Below, one piece after another: positions 62,901 through 64,000 of a stretch of 64,000 bases of DNA. The number at the start of each line of letters is the position of its first letter. Position 1 is the stretch's first letter. The notes under the pieces are model-generated. The model saw nothing but the letters and a program-made list of their open reading frames with translations. It was not told where the DNA came from and did not search any database. Location: contig VXBA01005698.1 of the NCBI GenBank assembly GCA_013399895.1, positions 91,801 through 155,800 on the forward strand, written 5' to 3'. Position numbers and translations under genes: made by a program. The stretch is from Serilophus lunatus. Its lineage: Eukaryota; Chordata; Aves; Passeriformes; Eurylaimidae.

Positions 62901-64000
62901 TAACACTCTTTTGTTTAACTGGCATGACCAGACTTACACATCTCAATTTTGCTATTGTAATACCTACCATTATTTTAAATCAGACTCTTATTCCAAACTT
63001 ATTTGAAATACGTATAAATACCCAGTCTTTGTACACATTCTATTCCTCTCATAAGCAACACGCTGTCAAATTTAGAAAAAAGCAAAATATTAACATCAAA
63101 CAGAAAAGGGACTAACTCTGCTGCATGTAAATATTCATGAGGATTTGTGTTTGCTGTCACAGTTATATCATCATATTATACTTTGCTTCTCCTCATTGTT
63201 TTCTTTTGGAATGGTTAAGCAAGTTTCAGACTAATATGTGAACATAAGGTGAGCAAGAGAATGCATGAGTTTCCTGAAAAAGCAATATTAAGAATATATT
63301 AGGAGTACATTAAGAGCATGTTAAGAATCAAAGAAAGAGTCAACTCTTAAGGTGCAATATCTTTAACTCTCAGAAGGCCTCCAGGCTGAAGGGAACATGG
63401 TAGGTAGCATCAGGGCTCAAATTCCATCTTCACTAGCAGTCTGGGAACTGCACAGGTGTAGATCCATAACCTTCCACAAGGCAGTTTCCAATTCCCCCAC
63501 AATACAGAGGCATAAGTTAAGGGCCAACTCCAAAAAAATCTGTATTATAGGAAGTGGCAGGCAAGTGATTCAGGATGGAGGCTTTGGGGGCCAAACAAAA
63601 AAAGACCTTTGTGTCCAGACCTGTGCAATCATTTCATGAGCTTGTTTTGACAGATTCAAAATGAATAAATAATAATAACAACAAAAAACTCCACAGTTTG
63701 TAGGCTGTAACTTCACATAAACTCATGAAAATGACAGAGAGAAAGAAAATATTACACTAGTGAGAATTGTAAGGTGTATAGAAATCCAAGGACAATTATG
63801 GGACATACAAAGGGTACCTTGACCTACATACAAAATTATTTTACTTATGACTACAAGTCAGAACAATCTACAGAACAGTATAGCCAGTATTATCGCATGC
63901 TAAAAATTATCCAGGCAGACAAAAAATACTCAATTAAGATTCACATTACTGATAACACAACCCATTTTTAAAAGGAAGGCCTAAGAAAATTAAAATAATC
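59922..64000. other. Non-coding AT-rich DNA to the right edge
   Basis: No gene is supported. A 102-codon plus-strand frame (62807-63115) is AT-driven (rich in I, N, K) and has no domain. An A/C low-complexity run lies near 61440-61470. Confidence 0.5.

Noticed and set aside
62807..63115. 102-codon plus-strand frame
   Set aside because: Composition is dominated by AT-rich codons (I, N, K, L), as expected of random AT-rich DNA.
1..64000. CRISPR arrays, operons, rRNA, tRNA and other prokaryotic-type systems
   Set aside because: No regularly spaced repeats, no dense long reading frames and no cloverleaf-like genes were seen. The repeats are those of a bird nuclear genome.

Overview
The window looks like avian nuclear DNA. 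It is AT-rich and CpG-poor, has no bacterial-style gene packing, and carries about ten truncated CR1 LINE copies of the type that dominates bird genomes. These are recognised by the (ATTCTATG)n-type 3' tail, the 'CCAACC' block just before it, and the 'GGCAGGG / CACTTCCAGGGATGGGG' stretch on the other strand. The long terminal repeats with TGTGGTGG...CCACCACA ends also look like those of bird endogenous retroviruses. The species cannot be named from this sequence alone.

I found no protein-coding gene, exon, tRNA or rRNA that I can defend. The open reading frames present are short, mostly AT-rich, lack recognisable domains, and several lie inside repeats. The window is best read as a gene desert or the interior of a very large intron. 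Two stretches of somewhat higher GC, at 16.6-17.0 kb (minus strand) and 51.5-51.9 kb (plus strand), have broken protein-like reading frames. They are kept only as low-confidence relics.

Layout:
1-11.3 kb holds three CR1 loci. One (7066-8022) is an old minus-strand CR1 split by a later plus-strand CR1.
11343-12714 is a complete TG...CA element with a perfect 5-bp target-site duplication (ATGAT). It is a minus-strand solo LTR with a CpG-rich core, a perfect 113-bp tandem duplication and an antisense consensus splice donor.
12.7-24 kb is mostly unique AT-rich DNA with microsatellites and CR1 scraps.
23979-25276 is a second LTR, on the plus strand, with a 5-bp duplication (CTACC) and a 410-bp assembly gap inside it.
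25.3-64 kb is AT-rich DNA with scattered CR1 3' ends (27.2, 29.7, 35.9, 37.8, 49.7 kb), homopolymers and one imperfect hairpin near 49.5 kb.

No new multi-gene system was seen. The most noteworthy parts are the inverted pair of CpG-rich LTRs, which are the only promoter-like islands in the window, the antisense splice donor in the first, the nested CR1, and the two unexplained protein-like relics.
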